Source: Pseudomonas entomophila
GTDB lineage: Bacteria; Pseudomonadota; Gammaproteobacteria; Pseudomonadales; Pseudomonadaceae
NCBI RefSeq assembly: GCF_013523165.1
Contig: NZ_JAAMQI010000014.1
Coordinates: forward strand, 1 to 64,000
DNA: 64,000 bases
Direction: 5' to 3'
Each line of letters starts with the position of its first letter. Positions within the stretch are counted from its first letter, which is position 1. The notes beneath the pieces are model-generated. The model saw nothing but the letters and a program-made list of their open reading frames with translations. It did no database searches and was not told the DNA's origin. This document shows, piece after piece, positions 40,958 to 49,705 of the stretch. The translations under genes were made by a program, and so were the position numbers.

Positions 40958-41449
40958 TCACGGGGTCGTCTTGCGTCCACGCCTGGCCTTGAAGAATTCG
41001 CTCAGCATGTGCCCGCACGCCTCCCCCAGCACCCCGCCTTCGTACAGCACGCGGTGGTTGAGAAACCCCTGCTCGAAGAACTGCCCCTGGCTCTGCACCA
41101 CGCCGGCCTTGGGTTCCGTCGCGCCGTACACCACCCGCGCCACCCGCGCATGCACGATCAGCCCGGCGCACATGCTGCATGGCTCGAGGGTGACGTAGAG
41201 CGTGCTGCCGGGCAGCCGATAGTTGCCAGCGGCTCGCGCTGCCTCACGGAGGGCAACCATCTCGGCATGGGCACTCGGGTCGCTGTCGAGGATCGGGCGA
41301 TTGAAGCCTTGGCCCACTACCTCCCCGTCCTGCACCACCACGGCGCCCACGGGGACCTCGCCCAGGGCTGCACCTTGCGCGGCCAGGGCCAGGGCCAGCT
41401 GCATGAATGCCTGATCGCGGCTGCGATCGATGATCCGTGGCCGCATCAC
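40958..41449 (-). CDS. tadA: tRNA-specific adenosine deaminase TadA
   Basis: TadA converts A34 to inosine in tRNA-Arg(ACG); it is essential in most bacteria. The 163-residue protein has the cytidine-deaminase fold with zinc motifs SAHAEMVAL (HAE) and LEPCSMCAG (PCxxC), and VPVGAVVVQDGEV before them. The start at 41449 overlaps the stop codon of the multicopper oxidase gene by four bases (ATGA), suggesting translational coupling. Confidence 0.96.
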   Translation of the reverse strand: MMRPRIIDRSRDQAFMQLALALAAQGAALGEVPVGAVVVQDGEVVGQGFNRPILDSDPSAHAEMVALREAARAAGNYRLPGSTLYVTLEPCSMCAGLIVHARVARVVYGATEPKAGVVQSQGQFFEQGFLNHRVLYEGGVLGEACGHMLSEFFKARRGRKTTP

Positions 41450-42828
41450 ACCACCGCGATCGCGGCCATCAGGCCGGTTTCCATGTGGTCGATGACATGG
41501 CAGTGAAACATCCAGGTCCCCGGGTTATCGGCCACCAGCGCGACCTGGGCCCGCTCGTTGCGCCCCAGCAGGTAGGTGTCGGTGAACCAGGGTTCGGTGA
41601 TCTTGTGACGATTGGAGCCGATCACCTTGAAACTCATGCCATGCAGGTGGATCGGGTGCTGGTACTGGGTCATGTTCTTCAGGTCGAAGATGTAGCTCTT
41701 GCCCTGCTGCAAGGTGGCGATGGGCCGATCCGCGCAGGTCTTGTCGGTGATGTCCCAGGCCTTGCCGTTGATCTGCCAGAGGCTGGGCGGCTTGCCGTCG
41801 TCCACGCCGGTCGACAGCTTGCCGGACCACTCGAAGTTGAAGTTGAGGGTCTCGGCGCTCTCCAGGTCCGGTTCGGCGATCGGGTTGGCCGGCAAGGCCG
41901 GTGGCCACTCACCGGGAGGTTGGTGGCTGGCGACCGAACGCAAGGTGCCCAGGCGCACGAAACCATCGCGCAGCGAGATCTCCTCGCCTGCTTCGGGAAT
42001 CTTGATGGCCAGGCAAAGCCGCATGCCGGGGCCGAGCCAGTATTCTTTCTCCAGCGGCCTGGGCCTGACCGGGTTGCCGTCGATCGCATAGATCCGGGCT
42101 TCGCAGTTGCCCTTGAGGTTGATCCGGTAGGTCCAGGTGTTGTCGAGGTTCAGCAGACGCACCCGCACCACCTGCCCTGCCGGCAGCTCGGTGACCGACT
42201 CGGCGTGGCCGTTGATGGTGATCAAGCGTCCGGCCGTGCCGTTGCGCGCTGCTTCGCGTGGCACGCTGAAGGGCATGAAGGCGCCTTGTTCGTCCACGTG
42301 CCAGGTCTTGAGGCTGAGCACGCGCTCATGGCTGAAGCCGGTCGGCTCGCGCTCGTCGACGATCAGCGGCCCGACCAGACCACGGCCCAGTTCTTCGGAG
42401 CTGGCCACATGGGGGTGATACCAGTAGCTGCCGGCGTCCGGCACGCGGAACCTGTAGTCGAAATATTCGCCTGGCTTGACGGGCAGCTGGGAGACGTAGG
42501 GCACGCCGTCCATCTCCAACGGCAGGCGGATACCATGCCAATGGATGGTGGTCTCGATCGGCAGGTGGTTGATGAAGCGGACCCGCAGCCAGGTGCCCTG
42601 GCGAACCCGCAGCTCGGTGCCTGGCGCGGAGGGGCCGAATGCCCAGGCCGGGGTGATGTGGCCGGGCACCAGCTCGACGTCCAGGGGCGCGGCGATCAGT
42701 TCGTAATCGTGGCCGGCATTCTTGTCTTGCACCTTGCCCAGCCAATAGCGCGTGGCGCCACCGGCCCCCAGGCCGACCACGGCCAGACCGGTCAGGCCCT
42801 TGAGAATTTGTCGGCGGGTCAGGGACAT
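41446..42828 (-). CDS. Multicopper oxidase (laccase-like), Tat-exported
   Basis: A 460-residue periplasmic oxidase. The Tat signal MSLTRRQILKGLTGLAVVG opens the protein. The copper ligand motifs appear in order: TTIHWHGIRLP and YWYHPHVASSE near residues 95-140, then HPIHLHGMSFKV and MFHCHVIDHMETGLM at the C-terminus (type 1, 2 and 3 copper sites, with Met as axial ligand). Such enzymes oxidise phenols, cuprous ions or manganese; the specific role is not clear. A possible metal regulation site was not identified. It is joined to tadA by a four-base overlap. Confidence 0.94.
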   Translation of the reverse strand: MSLTRRQILKGLTGLAVVGLGAGGATRYWLGKVQDKNAGHDYELIAAPLDVELVPGHITPAWAFGPSAPGTELRVRQGTWLRVRFINHLPIETTIHWHGIRLPLEMDGVPYVSQLPVKPGEYFDYRFRVPDAGSYWYHPHVASSEELGRGLVGPLIVDEREPTGFSHERVLSLKTWHVDEQGAFMPFSVPREAARNGTAGRLITINGHAESVTELPAGQVVRVRLLNLDNTWTYRINLKGNCEARIYAIDGNPVRPRPLEKEYWLGPGMRLCLAIKIPEAGEEISLRDGFVRLGTLRSVASHQPPGEWPPALPANPIAEPDLESAETLNFNFEWSGKLSTGVDDGKPPSLWQINGKAWDITDKTCADRPIATLQQGKSYIFDLKNMTQYQHPIHLHGMSFKVIGSNRHKITEPWFTDTYLLGRNERAQVALVADNPGTWMFHCHVIDHMETGLMAAIAVV

Positions 42829-42971
42829 CGGGCGGGTACCTCGTCATGCAGGAGCGTTGTGCCAACAGCGTGGCAGCGAAGGGCGAATACGATACACCTG
42901 CAATTGCGAAAGATTAAGCGACGCGTGACGGCTGGAGCTGAAAGAAATGTCATGTTGGCCTGGCCAGGACG

Positions 42972-43006
42972 GCTCAGGTGGACGCATGGCCGCGATCCAC
43001 CTGAGC
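42972..43006 (-). terminator. Terminator-like hairpin after the Sel1-type gene
   Basis: GCTCAGGTGGA (42972-42982) and TCCACCTGAGC (42996-43006) are a perfect 11-bp inverted repeat with a 13-base loop, 16 bp past the stop codon of the minus-strand repeat protein gene. No uridine tract. Confidence 0.55.
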
Positions 43007-43021
43007 ACCAGGCACGAGCGC

Positions 43022-44974
43022 CTAGCGCTTCTCGGCCTTGGCCAAGGCGCGCCGGTAACGCATCCCGCCCATCAACCCTTCACTCAAGCGCTCGCGCAAC
43101 CGCACGCTGCGCGCATCGTCCGGCTGCAGGCGACAGGCCTGTTCGCACCAGTAGACTGCCTGTGGGTAGTCATGGCCTTGCGGGCAGTCCTCGGCGCGGT
43201 AGTGTTCGGCGAGCACATACATGGCATCGGCCCAGCCGCGCTCGGCATACTGCCGCAACACCGCCAGGTTGCGCCGCACGCGTTCGGAGTCGACCTTGTG
43301 CCTGGTCAGGTAGCCATGAATACCGATGAAGCAGTTCGGAATGCGGTTGAGTGCCCGAGGCGTGAGCGTCGGCTGGTCGACCAGCTCTTCCAGGCACGCC
43401 ACCTCGCAGTCGTTGCCCAGCTCGCGCAAGGCTTCCACGTCCCAGCCGGGCAGGCCGCCCTCCTCCACGCCACGGTCGCAGACCACGCTCAGGTTGTACA
43501 ACGCCCGTCCAAAGCCATGAGCACCCGCTTGGCGATACCAGTGTAGGGCCGTCACCGGGTCATCCTCTTCGTGCAGGTAGGCCAGGGCGAACTGCATCTC
43601 GGGCACACCCAGCCCGGCCGCGTACTCGACCATGTGCCGCAGGGCCGTGCCGTGCAGGCTTTCATCGAAGGCGTAGTACACGTCATTGAAAGGACACTCG
43701 CCTTCCGGTACCGGCATCGGCCCATGGGTGAGCGCCTGTCGATACCAGTGCTCGGCCTGGGCAGGATCACGGGGTACCGCACACCAACCGGTGTCGCACA
43801 GCAGCCCATGGAGCACCGCAGCGAAGGCCGACTGCTGGCGCGACTGGGATACCACCTGGCCGAACCAGGGGCCCATGCCCGTGTGCGTCGCCACGCACAG
43901 CATGCGATAGAGTACGTCGTCCGCCGCGGTCAGCTGAGGCCAGTCGACCAGGACTTGCGCGTAGCAGGCCTGGGCATGGTCCGTTTGATCGGCCAGGTAC
44001 GCCAGGTCGCCCAACGCCAGGCTGACCCGAGCCCGTGCAGACGCCGGCAACGGTCGCTCCAGCAGCTGCTGACCCCGCTGGAAGGCGGCCTGACAGGCTG
44101 CCTCGTCCTCGACGTTCACGTTGTCGGCATCGAGGTCGTCGAGCCAGGCGACCAGACGGATCGCATTGCGCTGCGACTCATCGAGACGAGCGGCCAGCGG
44201 CGAATCGGCCAGCCAGAGGATCTCCTCGTGGCTGCCGCCCCAGCGCGGCGTGCGCAAAAAGGCATACAGCTCCAGGGCCCAGGCGCCCACTGGCGAGGCC
44301 TGGAGCGCCTGATGCAGCCAGAAGAACCCTTGCGGTTCGCCTTCGCCACGGGGGTAAGCGGCCAGTGCAGCCACCAGACGAGTCGGGGGCACGGCGGGCA
44401 GCGCCGGCACGGGTGGCAGGTTCGGCCACTGAGCGAGCGCCGCCTGCCGACGCTGATGCAACGCGGCCAGCTCGGCGTCACTCCACTGGCCTGTCAGCCA
44501 GGGCATCAACCAATCGGGTTCGCCGAACACCAGCACCGTGCGCATCAGGCTCACGCTCATCACCCAGGGTAGAGGCTGACGCTGGGCCACATCCACTGCC
44601 TGGAGAAACAGCGCATCGCAGGCCAGGTGGGCCTGCTGCCATTGCCCCTCGCTCACGTCGTCGGCCAGGCCCTGGCCGCGTGCCTCGCTGGCAGCCTTTT
44701 CCCACAACAGGCAGGCGACGACGTCTGGCCAGACGCTGTCCGGGCACTGGCGCTTCCACACGGGCCACTGGTCGGCGTACTGCTGGCAGGCCCCGGCGAA
44801 TGCCTGAATCGTCGCGCATTGATCGCCGAGCGCCTGTTCGCTGGCGTTGTCGGCGGCCGACAGCAGGCGCTGCAAATGCGCCTCGACGGCGTCGAAGCGT
44901 GCGTCGATCAGGTCTTGCACCACCTGAGGGTACTGCATGGCGTGGGGGGATTGAGGAGAGTGGCGGAGCGTCAT
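43022..44974 (-). CDS. Sel1/TPR-type repeat protein of unknown function
   Basis: A 650-residue soluble protein without signal peptide. The C-terminal half has Sel1-like repeats (AEHWYRQALTHGPMPVPEG, VTALHWYRQAGAHGFGRALYNL, PQAVYWCEQACRLQPDDA), which form alpha-alpha superhelices and bind partners. The N-terminal half is Trp- and Leu-rich, with the segment DWLMPWLTGQW, and does not match a family I recognise. The start MTLRHSPQSP at 44974 is chosen because AAAAGGAT sits four bases before it; the Met at 44938 has no ribosome binding site. It stands alone on its strand. Confidence 0.75.
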   Translation of the reverse strand: MTLRHSPQSPHAMQYPQVVQDLIDARFDAVEAHLQRLLSAADNASEQALGDQCATIQAFAGACQQYADQWPVWKRQCPDSVWPDVVACLLWEKAASEARGQGLADDVSEGQWQQAHLACDALFLQAVDVAQRQPLPWVMSVSLMRTVLVFGEPDWLMPWLTGQWSDAELAALHQRRQAALAQWPNLPPVPALPAVPPTRLVAALAAYPRGEGEPQGFFWLHQALQASPVGAWALELYAFLRTPRWGGSHEEILWLADSPLAARLDESQRNAIRLVAWLDDLDADNVNVEDEAACQAAFQRGQQLLERPLPASARARVSLALGDLAYLADQTDHAQACYAQVLVDWPQLTAADDVLYRMLCVATHTGMGPWFGQVVSQSRQQSAFAAVLHGLLCDTGWCAVPRDPAQAEHWYRQALTHGPMPVPEGECPFNDVYYAFDESLHGTALRHMVEYAAGLGVPEMQFALAYLHEEDDPVTALHWYRQAGAHGFGRALYNLSVVCDRGVEEGGLPGWDVEALRELGNDCEVACLEELVDQPTLTPRALNRIPNCFIGIHGYLTRHKVDSERVRRNLAVLRQYAERGWADAMYVLAEHYRAEDCPQGHDYPQAVYWCEQACRLQPDDARSVRLRERLSEGLMGGMRYRRALAKAEKR

Positions 44975-45115
44975 GCAAATCCTTTTGGTTGTAAGGGAGA
45001 CAGAGACAAGCCTACATCACCGGCGTGGCGCTGTGAGCCGCAGACAGGGACGGCAGCCGACGCCGAAACCCTCGCACCTGCCACCGAAGCCGCTGGCGCG
45101 TACGGCCTGCGCACG

Positions 45116-45472
45116 TCATCGCGAGGCGCCGGCGTGGAACAGGCGGATCAGTTGCACCACCAGCAGCCCTGTCGCTACGAGCATCAGCATGACCCCTGCT
45201 GGCAGCGTGACCAACATGTACCAGCCCATGACGCCCAGCCGATACAAGGTCGGACCTGCATCCCACCCCAGGATCCAGCAGGCGTGCGGGCTCCCCTCGT
45301 CCACCTGGCAGCCGAACTGGCTGGCCACCGTGCCGGCGCACAGCGCCAGAAGCAAGGGCGCAGCGGCGAACAGGGTGATGCCCAGCATGCCCAGGGTGTA
45401 GTAACCCAGCAACTGACGAAGGCTGAAGGGTGTGGAACGGTGAGCAGACGGAGGACGTGAAGGCATGGGCAT
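45116..45472 (-). CDS. Small inner-membrane protein, two to three predicted helices
   Basis: A 118-residue protein with a basic N-terminus (MPMPSRPPSAHRST) and hydrophobic stretches YYTLGMLGITLFAAAPLLLALCAG and LVTLPAGVMLMLVATGLLVVQLI (both quoted in part). The middle loop holds two Cys (CQVDEGSPHACW). I do not recognise the family. The start is taken as the first Met at 45472; no good ribosome binding site is seen, so a start two codons later (MPSRPP) is possible. It lies 141 bp upstream of the Sel1-type gene on the same strand. Confidence 0.6.
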   Translation of the reverse strand: MPMPSRPPSAHRSTPFSLRQLLGYYTLGMLGITLFAAAPLLLALCAGTVASQFGCQVDEGSPHACWILGWDAGPTLYRLGVMGWYMLVTLPAGVMLMLVATGLLVVQLIRLFHAGASR

Positions 45473-45773
45473 GTGTTCGGGAAATGGGGTTGGGGGGCGA
45501 GCCTGACAGGAAGCCAGGTTCGCCCGACGTTAGCACAGCGAGCGGCAGGGGGCGTGCCGTTGAAAGGCGCGTCGTGGCGGGCGGGGTGTCAGGCAAGGCG
45601 ACCGCGCCTGGCTGACGGAACGAAGTCAAAGTGCCATCAGTCGTAAAACTTCAGATTCCCGAGGATTGGCCGACACGGTTCATTGGGAGCAGTATCTGGC
45701 CCTGCTCGGTCCAGGCTGGATAGGGGTAATCCGGCCGGTCATCCATCTGGTCGTCTTTTCAGAGCATCGCCTA
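45473..45773. other. Intergenic region, divergent promoters expected
   Basis: About 300 bp between the minus-strand small membrane protein and the plus-strand GGDEF-EAL gene, so both promoters should lie here. I see GTCGTAAAACTTCAG and a GCCGACAC word at about 45668 but no convincing promoter pair. Confidence 0.5.
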
Positions 45774-47720
45774 ATGAAAAAAACACTGCTCGGTCTCCGA
45801 GCGTCGATGTCCGTACCCAAGGACAACCCTGGCCTGGTCAAGGCGCAATACATCTCGTTGTCCCGCCAGTTGCCGATGATGTATTTCATCCTGCTGATCA
45901 ATACCTTGATGCTGGCGGGCACCCATTTTGCGCTCGCGCCGCGCTGGCTGGTGGTCTATTGCCCGGCGATCATGACGTTGTTCGGCGTGCTCCGTGCGGC
46001 GAACTGGATACGTACGCGCAAGCGTACACGCACGCCAGCGCAGATGCTGGCGGCGCTCAGGCGCACGAACATGCTCGCACCGTTCGTGGCCGTGGCGTTC
46101 ACCGCCTGGTCCCTGGCGTTGTTTCCCCACGGCAACAGCTATACCCAGGCGCATGTCGCTTTCTACATGGCGATCACCGTCATCGGCTGCATCTTCTGCA
46201 TGATGCACCTGCTGCCTGCGGCCCTGGCCACCACGGCCGTGGTGAACACGGCGTTCGTGGTGTTCTTCGCCTCCACCACCATCCCGACCTTCATCGCCAC
46301 GGCGATCGACGTCCTGCTGGTGTCGGTCGCCATGCTGATCATCCTCAAGGCGCAGTACGCCGACTTCACTCGGCTGGTGAACATGCAGGCGCAGACGGCC
46401 AAGCTCAGCGAAGAAAACCTTCACCTGGCCAACCAGGACAGCCTGACCGGGCTGGCCAATCGGCGGCAGTTCTTTTCCCGCCTCGACACGTTGCTGTCGC
46501 GTACGCCCGAGCAAACGGGCCGCCTGGCCGTGGGGCTGATCGACCTGGATGGTTTCAAGCCGGTCAACGATCTGTATGGCCACAGCATCGGTGACAAACT
46601 GCTCTTTCAGGTCGGCCAGCGCCTGACCGGACTGCTTGGCGACGAGGTGCACCTGGCCCGGCTGGGGGGCGACGAGTTCGGCCTGATCATCATTCAGGCC
46701 ATGAGCGACGACCAGTTGCGGGCCTTTGGCGAGACCCTCTGCGACAGCCTGCGCGAGCCCTTTCTGCTGGTGGACATCCCCGTCCAGATCAGCGCGTCAC
46801 TGGGTATCGCGACCTTCCCGGACCAGGCGACCTGCGCCACCCAGGCGTACGAGTACGCCGACTATGCCCTGTACCAGAGCAAGCGCCACCGCCCCGGCAC
46901 GGTCTGCCTGTTCAGCGGCGCCCACCGTCAGCAGCTCAACCGCGAAGGGCTGACCGAACAGGCCCTGCGCAGGGCAGACCTGGACAGCGAGTTCTACATG
47001 GTCTTCCAGCCCATCGTGGACATTTACCGTGAACGAACCGTCGCCTTCGAAGCCCTGGCACGCTGGGAAAGCCCGGAGCTGGGTCACGTGTCGCCCGGTG
47101 ACTTCATCCCGATCGCCGAGCGCATCGGCATGGTCAACTGCCTCACGGTGCCGCTGCTGAGCAAGGCACTGGACGCGGCCGTGCACTTCCCTCCCGGTAT
47201 CCGCCTGTCGTTCAACCTGTCGGCCCACGATTGTGGGTCGGAGGACGCCGCCCAGCAGATCGTCGAGCTGATCAAGAACAGTCGCTTCGACCCGGCCTGT
47301 CTTGACCTGGAAATCACCGAAACCGCCGTCATCCAGGACCTGCCCCAGGCCCAGCGAGCGATTAGCCGGTTTCGCGAACTAGGCTGTGGCATTTCGCTCG
47401 ACGATTTCGGTACCGGCTATTCCAGCCTGAGCCAGATCCACGCGCTGTCGCTGACCAAGTTGAAAGTGGACCGCACCTTCGTCACCCACATCCATCGCGA
47501 TCCGGCCAGCTCCAAGATCGTCAAGTCGCTGATCACCCTGTGCCAGGACATGCAGCTGGAGTGCATTGTGGAGGGCGTGGAAACCGCTGCAGAACTCGGA
47601 GCCCTGAAAAACCTCGGCTGCGTCCTGGCCCAGGGCTACTTGTTCTCCAAACCCATGCGCGCCAGCGACATCGGCGCCTGGCTCGAAGGTGAGCAGCTGG
47701 CCAAGGTTCAGGCGGTCTGA
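45774..47720 (+). CDS. GGDEF-EAL protein with N-terminal membrane domain (cyclic-di-GMP turnover)
   Basis: A 648-residue inner-membrane protein. Residues 1-230 hold five to six hydrophobic segments of a sensory membrane domain (QLPMMYFILLINTLMLAG begins it). A GGDEF diguanylate cyclase domain follows (QDSLTGLANRRQFFSRL, active site RLGGDEFGLI). It lacks the RxxD inhibitory site (GDEV there instead). The EAL phosphodiesterase domain has FEALARWESPE, NLSAHDC, EITETAV, LDDFGTGYSSLS and EGVETAAE, all intact. The start at 45774 is chosen at MKKTLLGLRAS because of relatives; a longer frame to 45666 exists. Net activity cannot be predicted. Confidence 0.9.
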   Translation: MKKTLLGLRASMSVPKDNPGLVKAQYISLSRQLPMMYFILLINTLMLAGTHFALAPRWLVVYCPAIMTLFGVLRAANWIRTRKRTRTPAQMLAALRRTNMLAPFVAVAFTAWSLALFPHGNSYTQAHVAFYMAITVIGCIFCMMHLLPAALATTAVVNTAFVVFFASTTIPTFIATAIDVLLVSVAMLIILKAQYADFTRLVNMQAQTAKLSEENLHLANQDSLTGLANRRQFFSRLDTLLSRTPEQTGRLAVGLIDLDGFKPVNDLYGHSIGDKLLFQVGQRLTGLLGDEVHLARLGGDEFGLIIIQAMSDDQLRAFGETLCDSLREPFLLVDIPVQISASLGIATFPDQATCATQAYEYADYALYQSKRHRPGTVCLFSGAHRQQLNREGLTEQALRRADLDSEFYMVFQPIVDIYRERTVAFEALARWESPELGHVSPGDFIPIAERIGMVNCLTVPLLSKALDAAVHFPPGIRLSFNLSAHDCGSEDAAQQIVELIKNSRFDPACLDLEITETAVIQDLPQAQRAISRFRELGCGISLDDFGTGYSSLSQIHALSLTKLKVDRTFVTHIHRDPASSKIVKSLITLCQDMQLECIVEGVETAAELGALKNLGCVLAQGYLFSKPMRASDIGAWLEGEQLAKVQAV

Positions 47721-48038
47721 TCCGTTGAGAAGGTCAAGCCGCGCACTGTGCGCGTATGCCGGCAACAGCCCAAGGTTCAGCCGTGCCGCACAGTGACTCG
47801 CTACCGATGCGGCAGGCACCCTGAAGGTCAGCCACCGGCCAATCGCTGCTTGATCGGCCCCGTATGTCTGGCCGCTCGCACAACCGGCCTTTGCTTCCCC
47901 TCGCCCTTCCCGCTAAAGTCGACGTTCGGGCGTGTGCTGCGCCTGCGGTCCGCGCGAAGGGGTTACCCAGGCAGGCGTTTCCAGACTTCCATTCCAGCTC
48001 CCGGCTTGTCGGCGGACCGAGCCCTGCAAGGAGTTGGC
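47721..48038. other. Intergenic region, no feature seen
   Basis: This 318-bp stretch between the GGDEF-EAL and DUF1835 genes has no coding frame with protein character. A short GCGCACTGTGCGC palindrome occurs at 47741-47753. AAGGAGTTGGC before the ATG at 48039 is the ribosome binding site of the next gene. Confidence 0.5.
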
Positions 48039-49280
48039 ATGCCCGCCCTGAACGCTTCACGCCATCATGGCCTTCTCGATGTACCCTCGCTGCGCAAGCG
48101 CGCCAAACGTCTGTTGAAAGCAGTGAACGACGACAACGCCGACGACGTGCGTGCGCAGTTGCACGCGATCGGCCTGCCGGGGCCCCGCTATCGGCTTGCC
48201 GACACCCAGTGGCTGGTGGCACGTGAAGCGGGCTTCCCCAGTTGGCCGAAGCTGATCGCCCATGCCGACAGCATTGCATTCGCCGCGCGTCATCCGGACT
48301 TCGCGGCGACTGGCGAGGCGGCGGTCCAGCATTGGCGCTGCGGCAACGACATCGAGCACAACCTGCGGGTCGCTGGTTTTTCAGGCTCGTTCCACATGTT
48401 CGAGGACCCGATGGTCATGGGCCCGGTCCCTGCCTTGCCTGACGAGGACTACTGGTCGGTACGGACGTCTTTCGTGGAGCAGGCGTTCGGTCTGTCGGCA
48501 CGCGAGGCCCGACAGCGTCAGACCCGGCAGCGCATGGCATTAGGGCAGCTGGATGCCGACAGCGAGCTGGTGCTGTGGTGCGAAGCCGATGCCTACGATC
48601 AGCTGTTTCTGGTCCGGGTCCTGTCGAGCTTGCCCGCCTTGCCGCGCAGGCTCGAACTGGTCGAGATCGACCGGGTACCTGGCGTCGAGCGATTCGTCGG
48701 GATCGGGCAACTGGCCCCGGACCTGCTTGCCTGGCTCTGGCCGCAGCGGCGTGCACTCGGCGAAGATGCGCTGGCCCTGGCGCGCACTGCCTGGGCGGCC
48801 TACACCTCGGCGACTCCAAGCCACTGGGCACGGCTCGCCGCCCACGTGCACCCGGCGTTGCCCTTGCTCGGGCCTGCGTTGGCGAGGCAACTGCAAGAGC
48901 TGCCGGGAGCGGGCGATGGGTTGAGCCTCACCCAGCGCTTGATACTGCGCGTGCTGGCAGACCATGGCGAGCTGTCCTGCGCCGAGGTGTTCAGGCACCT
49001 CAGCCTGCGCTATGAGCCGCTGCCTTATCTGGGTGATGTGATGTTCCATGCGCTGCTGCGACCGCTGGTCGATTCGATGCAGCCTCTGGTGCAGGAACAG
49101 CCAGGGGCCGAGTGGCAGAAGCGCGCCATTCGCCTCACGGTGCTGGGTGAGCGCGTCTTGCTGGGGCGCCTGCACTGGCTCGATTGCGCACCCGCAGCGC
49201 GCTGGGTCGGCGGGGTTCATGTCGTCGCCGATCAGAGGCCGTGGGTCGTGAACGATCGAGGGCAGGTGTGGCGTCGTTGA
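48039..49280 (+). CDS. DUF1835 domain protein
   Basis: A 413-residue soluble protein. An N-terminal helical region (LRKRAKRLLKAVNDDNADDV) resembles ankyrin-like leader segments. A DUF1835 domain follows from about residue 95 (HWRCGNDIEHNLRVAGFSG, FEDPMVMGPVPALPDEDYW), with ELVLWCEADAYDQLFLVRVL typical of the second half. Function is unknown. The start at 48039 has the strong AAGGAG at correct spacing. It stands alone between the GGDEF-EAL gene and the chemoreceptor cluster. Confidence 0.8.
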   Translation: MPALNASRHHGLLDVPSLRKRAKRLLKAVNDDNADDVRAQLHAIGLPGPRYRLADTQWLVAREAGFPSWPKLIAHADSIAFAARHPDFAATGEAAVQHWRCGNDIEHNLRVAGFSGSFHMFEDPMVMGPVPALPDEDYWSVRTSFVEQAFGLSAREARQRQTRQRMALGQLDADSELVLWCEADAYDQLFLVRVLSSLPALPRRLELVEIDRVPGVERFVGIGQLAPDLLAWLWPQRRALGEDALALARTAWAAYTSATPSHWARLAAHVHPALPLLGPALARQLQELPGAGDGLSLTQRLILRVLADHGELSCAEVFRHLSLRYEPLPYLGDVMFHALLRPLVDSMQPLVQEQPGAEWQKRAIRLTVLGERVLLGRLHWLDCAPAARWVGGVHVVADQRPWVVNDRGQVWRR

Positions 49281-49705
49281 GTGGACCGGCACAGAGAAAG
49301 CATGCCTGCCAGGGAAGCCAGCGCGTTCAGCCGCTGGCGATCCTTGCAGGTGGTCAATGAGTGACGGCTCCGGCAGCTGACGAGGTATTCCCCCCTGCCT
49401 GGCGAGCATGTCCTGGACTGTGTGCTGTGCCTCATTGTCGAACCTGTCGATTCGCTGCCGGGCTGTTGCTTTACAGGGAAGCCGACGCTCCAGGCGTGAT
49501 CTGCTCCCAGGTGGCTACATGCCTGACCTGCCTGATGCATGCCCCTAGTGTTTCGATGACTGATTGCGTTCTGGCCGGTAGCAACCTGCTGAGCCTGGGG
49601 AAACTCACGACCACGCGTCCATCCGCCGCATCTTCCACCCTCCAGCCCGCACGCAACCTGCCGATAGGTCTATTAACCGTACGCCTCCCTTCGATCGAGC
49701 GCCCC
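49281..49705. other. Intergenic region with possible FliA-type -10 element
   Basis: This 425-bp stretch between the DUF1835 gene and the FIST chemoreceptor gene has no convincing gene; frames on both strands look like shadows. GCCGATAG at 49660-49667, 39 bp before the receptor start codon, resembles the flagellar sigma-28 -10 box GCCGATAA, but no TAAA-type -35 is seen. Confidence 0.4.

Noticed and set aside
42829..42930. A copper-responsive operator before the multicopper oxidase gene
   Set aside because: Looked for a CopR-type or MerR-type dyad; only weak AT-rich words (CTTAATCTTTCG) were seen, too little to claim.
45012..45629. A 205-codon minus-strand frame overlapping the small membrane protein
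   Set aside because: The alternative frame at 45116-45472 has clear membrane helices, while this one is Arg/Pro-rich shadow sequence.
49232..49540. A 102-codon minus-strand frame after the DUF1835 gene
   Set aside because: It overlaps the end of the DUF1835 gene antisense and its translation has no protein-like pattern.
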